In this document: positions 6,337-7,799 of the stretch, piece after piece
How the letters are laid out: each line of letters starts with the position of its first letter
Position numbering within the stretch: the stretch's first letter is position 1
Source: Rickettsiales bacterium
Lineage (GTDB): Bacteria > Pseudomonadota > Alphaproteobacteria > Rickettsiales > UBA1997
NCBI GenBank assembly: GCA_947496905.1
Contig: CANMEW010000062.1
Location: 1 to 7,799, forward strand
DNA: 7,799 nucleotides
Direction of reading: 5' to 3'
Notes under the pieces: model-generated
The model's input: only the letters and a program-made list of their open reading frames with translations
Database searches by the model: none
What the model was told of the DNA's origin: nothing
Program-made: the position numbers and the translations under genes

Positions 6337-7299
6337 TTAGAGCCATTTTTTTCTTTTGAAAATTGCTAACGGGATGATCGAAGAAATTGCCATTAGGAAA
6401 ATCACGATAGGGTAGCCGATTTTCAAATCTAGCTCTGGCATGAATTGGAAATTCATTCCGTAAATGCTGGCAATCAGTGTTGGTGGCATGAACACCAATG
6501 AGGCAACGGTGAAAATTTTGATCACCTTGTTTTGCTCAATATTGATCAATCCCACAAAGCTGTGTTGTAAATATTCGAGACGCGTGAAGTTGAAATTAGC
6601 GTGCTCGATTAGCGAGTTGATGTCCTTGATGATGATGCGCAGCCTGTTCTCATTCTCCACCATTAAATCCTCATTACGATGCAGCGACGAAAGCACGCGC
6701 TGCTTGTCAAACAAAGCCTCGCGCAGCGACATTGTTAGATCTTGGCATTCGCTAATTTTCAAAATCATTTTCTCATCAAGGCTATTTTCGTAGCTGATTT
6801 TCTTGCTGATTTCAGCGACATATTTCGAAACCAACTCAATTAAATCGGCGTCGAAATCAATGCGCGCTTCCAGAATGGCGATGAAAATTTTTGAGGGATT
6901 GGAGAAAATTAGTGGGAAATGTTTTATTTTTTTTACGGTTTCGTAAATGACTCTGCTGTCAAAGTAGCGTAGGCTAAACAGAGTTTTCTCAGTGAGAATG
7001 AAAGAGATTTCATTCTCCTCAAGCCTTCCACTTTGTGGGATGATGTTGATGAAAGTGGAGTTGATTTTAATGATGCCGGAATCTTCGAGGTAGCGCGAAC
7101 TGGTTTCGATTTCTTCTTGTTGCTGCTTGGTTGGAAACTTAATGTCGTAAGCCTCTTCAACCTCTCTAATCTCTTCTGCTGTAGGGTCTTGCAGATCAAT
7201 CCAGACAATATTTTTTTTAGCCTTCTCAAAGTTTTCTACTTCCTTAAGTGAGAAAATTTTTTGCTGAGAATATTCAGGCAATTGAAAAATTCTGATCAT
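6337..7299 (-). CDS. corA: CorA-type magnesium/cobalt transporter
   Basis: CorA is a homopentameric inner-membrane channel for Mg2+ (also Co2+ and Ni2+), with a large N-terminal cytoplasmic funnel that senses Mg2+. At 320 residues it is close to E. coli CorA (316). The defining YGMNF selectivity motif is at residues 280-284 (GMN 281-283) at the end of TM1 (about 258-280). It is followed by the periplasmic loop QFMPELDLKIGYP and TM2 (about 293-314), ending in the basic tail KRKKWL. The N-terminal half shows the family alpha/beta domain (IVWIDLQDPTAEE, 31-43) and the long stalk helix (about 190-258). The ATG at 7299-7297 gives a family-like start; no Shine-Dalgarno sequence precedes it. The gene converges on the ompA-like gene with a 7-nt gap. 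The upstream region to the IS is noncoding, so it is probably monocistronic. Confidence 0.95.
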   Translation of the reverse strand: MIRIFQLPEYSQQKIFSLKEVENFEKAKKNIVWIDLQDPTAEEIREVEEAYDIKFPTKQQQEEIETSSRYLEDSGIIKINSTFINIIPQSGRLEENEISFILTEKTLFSLRYFDSRVIYETVKKIKHFPLIFSNPSKIFIAILEARIDFDADLIELVSKYVAEISKKISYENSLDEKMILKISECQDLTMSLREALFDKQRVLSSLHRNEDLMVENENRLRIIIKDINSLIEHANFNFTRLEYLQHSFVGLINIEQNKVIKIFTVASLVFMPPTLIASIYGMNFQFMPELDLKIGYPIVIFLMAISSIIPLAIFKRKKWL

Positions 7300-7675
7300 A
7301 AATTTTTCGTTAAAATTTTTGAGGAAAAAGGGTAATTGCTGGTGAAAAAAATGCAGAAATCACCTAATTTTAGAGGAATTTAGCAAGAGTAATTTGTTGG
7401 AAGAAAATGGCATTGCAGCCTAGAGCAGAGAGGCTTTGCAGCGTTGACTGAGCAGCGAAATGTCGCATTGTGCCCCATGGGGCACACATGCGTACATGTT
7501 TTTTAAGAGATTTTTCTAATGAGGATTTTGCGATTTTTGGCTAATGCTACGCAAGAAGTAAAGTAGTCTGCGCTATGTTGTTGTTCTTTGTCTCTTTGCC
7601 GACTGGTCGACTGAAGTTGGAGCTACTGTTGTTGACGGCTGAACAGTCCCATTAATCAAACTTATTATTTTACTA
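7300..7675. other. noncoding spacer between corA and the IS element
   Basis: I recognise no intact gene in these 376 bases. The part nearest corA (7300-7400) is AT-rich and should carry the minus-strand corA promoter, but no convincing -35/-10 pair was found. Further out lie several short inverted repeats: AGCCT/AGGCT (7417-7421 with 7431-7435), an 18-bp palindrome (7469-7486), ACATG/CATGT (7486-7490 with 7495-7499) followed by T residues, and ACTGTT/AACAGT (7625-7630 with 7642-7647). The 7-nt sequence TTGCAGC occurs twice, at 7413-7419 and 7436-7442. The final 100 nt might hold the tail of a disrupted minus-strand gene (see findings). Confidence 0.6.
7469..7504. repeat. 18-bp perfect palindrome with adjacent small hairpin and T-run
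   Basis: TGTGCCCCATGGGGCACA (7469-7486) is identical to its own reverse complement. It is followed directly by ACATG-CGTA-CATGT (7486-7499) and six T residues (7499-7504), giving a terminator-like end on the plus strand. The perfect palindrome could be a dimeric-regulator binding site or an RNA hairpin; the sequence alone does not decide. Confidence 0.5.
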
Positions 7676-7723
7676 GAGCGTGTCTTTAAATTCATTGACC
7701 ATTCCAAACCACTAAATACTTGG

Positions 7724-7746
7724 TTCCTGTCCAATTTTACAGGAGG
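7724..7746 (+). promoter_or_regulatory. strong ribosome binding site of the transposase, partly masked by a hairpin
   Basis: AGGAGG at 7741-7746 is a perfect Shine-Dalgarno sequence 5 nt ahead of the ATG at 7752. TCCTGT (7725-7730) pairs with ACAGGA (7739-7744) over an 8-nt loop, with a further T-G pair (7724 with 7745), so five bases of the AGGAGG can be buried in a stem. Masking of the ribosome site is a known way for insertion sequences to limit transposase synthesis. Confidence 0.6.
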
Positions 7747-7751
7747 TATTT

Positions 7752-7799
7752 ATGGCAAGGTTTGTAATCAAAGACTCTCAGTGGGAGATAATTCAACCA
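7752..7799 (+). CDS. IS5-like transposase, N-terminal fragment (runs off the window)
   Basis: Sixteen codons are visible, reading MARFVIKDSQWEIIQP. The pattern of a short basic start followed by (L/I)xDxQWExIxP is the typical N-terminus of IS5-family DDE transposases (the DUF4096-like region). The start is fixed by the AGGAGG sequence 5 nt upstream. The catalytic DDE residues are beyond the window, so activity, and whether the gene is intact, cannot be judged. Confidence 0.7.
   Translation, partial: MARFVIKDSQWEIIQP

Larger units (their letters stand above)
7676..7799 (+). mobile_element. left end of an IS5-family-like insertion sequence (cut by window end)
   Basis: A boundary near 7675/7676 is inferred from GAGCGTGTCTTTAAATTC, which resembles terminal inverted repeats of IS5-family elements as I recall them, sitting in CTAG (7673-7676), similar to the short TA-centred targets of that family. 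About 76 bp later the transposase frame begins. The right end and its matching repeat lie outside the window, so the boundary and any target duplication cannot be checked here. Confidence 0.6.

Noticed and set aside
7420..7497. 25-codon minus-strand frame across the 18-bp palindrome
   Set aside because: Very short, no ribosome site, no recognisable motif; an open frame of this length is expected by chance.
7575..7655. 26-codon plus-strand leucine-rich frame before the IS
   Set aside because: No ribosome site or conservation evidence; composition follows from TTG-rich DNA.
1..7799. tRNA, rRNA, CRISPR array, riboswitch or defence system
   Set aside because: Both strands were scanned by eye for cloverleaf-like arms, regularly spaced repeats and known conserved cores, and none was seen. 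The window does not contain a recognisable novel multi-gene system.

Overview
The window reads as a stretch of chromosome from a moderately AT-rich Gram-negative bacterium, most likely an alphaproteobacterium. The evidence is the Rho sequence style (P-loop PPRTGKT), an OmpA-domain lipoprotein with an N-terminal half typical of alphaproteobacterial cell-envelope proteins, an E. coli-type CorA, and a YajQ protein. I cannot name the genus. A symbiont or host-associated lineage is possible but nothing here proves it.

Layout. Positions 1-342 are noncoding and hold a 14-bp perfect inverted repeat about 200 bp apart. Three plus-strand genes follow: yajQ (343-834), glyA (862-2130) and pyrC (2239-3555). 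The first two are closely spaced; pyrC sits behind a 108-nt spacer that can fold into a hairpin. After pyrC comes a compact control region in which a candidate promoter, a terminator-like hairpin and a U-tract overlap (3566-3612). Then comes a 127-nt leader that is rich in C and almost free of G, just ahead of rho (3771-5351). An OmpA-family lipoprotein gene (5361-6329) starts 9 nt after rho. corA (6337-7299, minus strand) converges on it with a 7-nt gap. Positions 7300-7675 are noncoding with an 18-bp perfect palindrome and other small inverted repeats. The window ends inside the left edge of an IS5-like insertion sequence (about 7676 onward), with the first 16 codons of its transposase.

Functionally this is mostly core metabolism and housekeeping: one-carbon/glycine metabolism (GlyA), pyrimidine synthesis (PyrC), transcription termination (Rho), envelope anchoring (OmpA-like), magnesium uptake (CorA) and a nucleotide-binding protein (YajQ). 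I did not find a new multi-gene system. The most interesting signals are: the G-depleted, C-rich leader of rho, which looks like a Rho-loading site for autoregulation; an extra Q/N/S-rich, probably disordered N-terminal extension of about 100 residues on Rho; the lack of Shine-Dalgarno sequences before all six resident genes, in contrast to a perfect AGGAGG in the incoming transposase; and a hairpin that would mask that transposase ribosome site.
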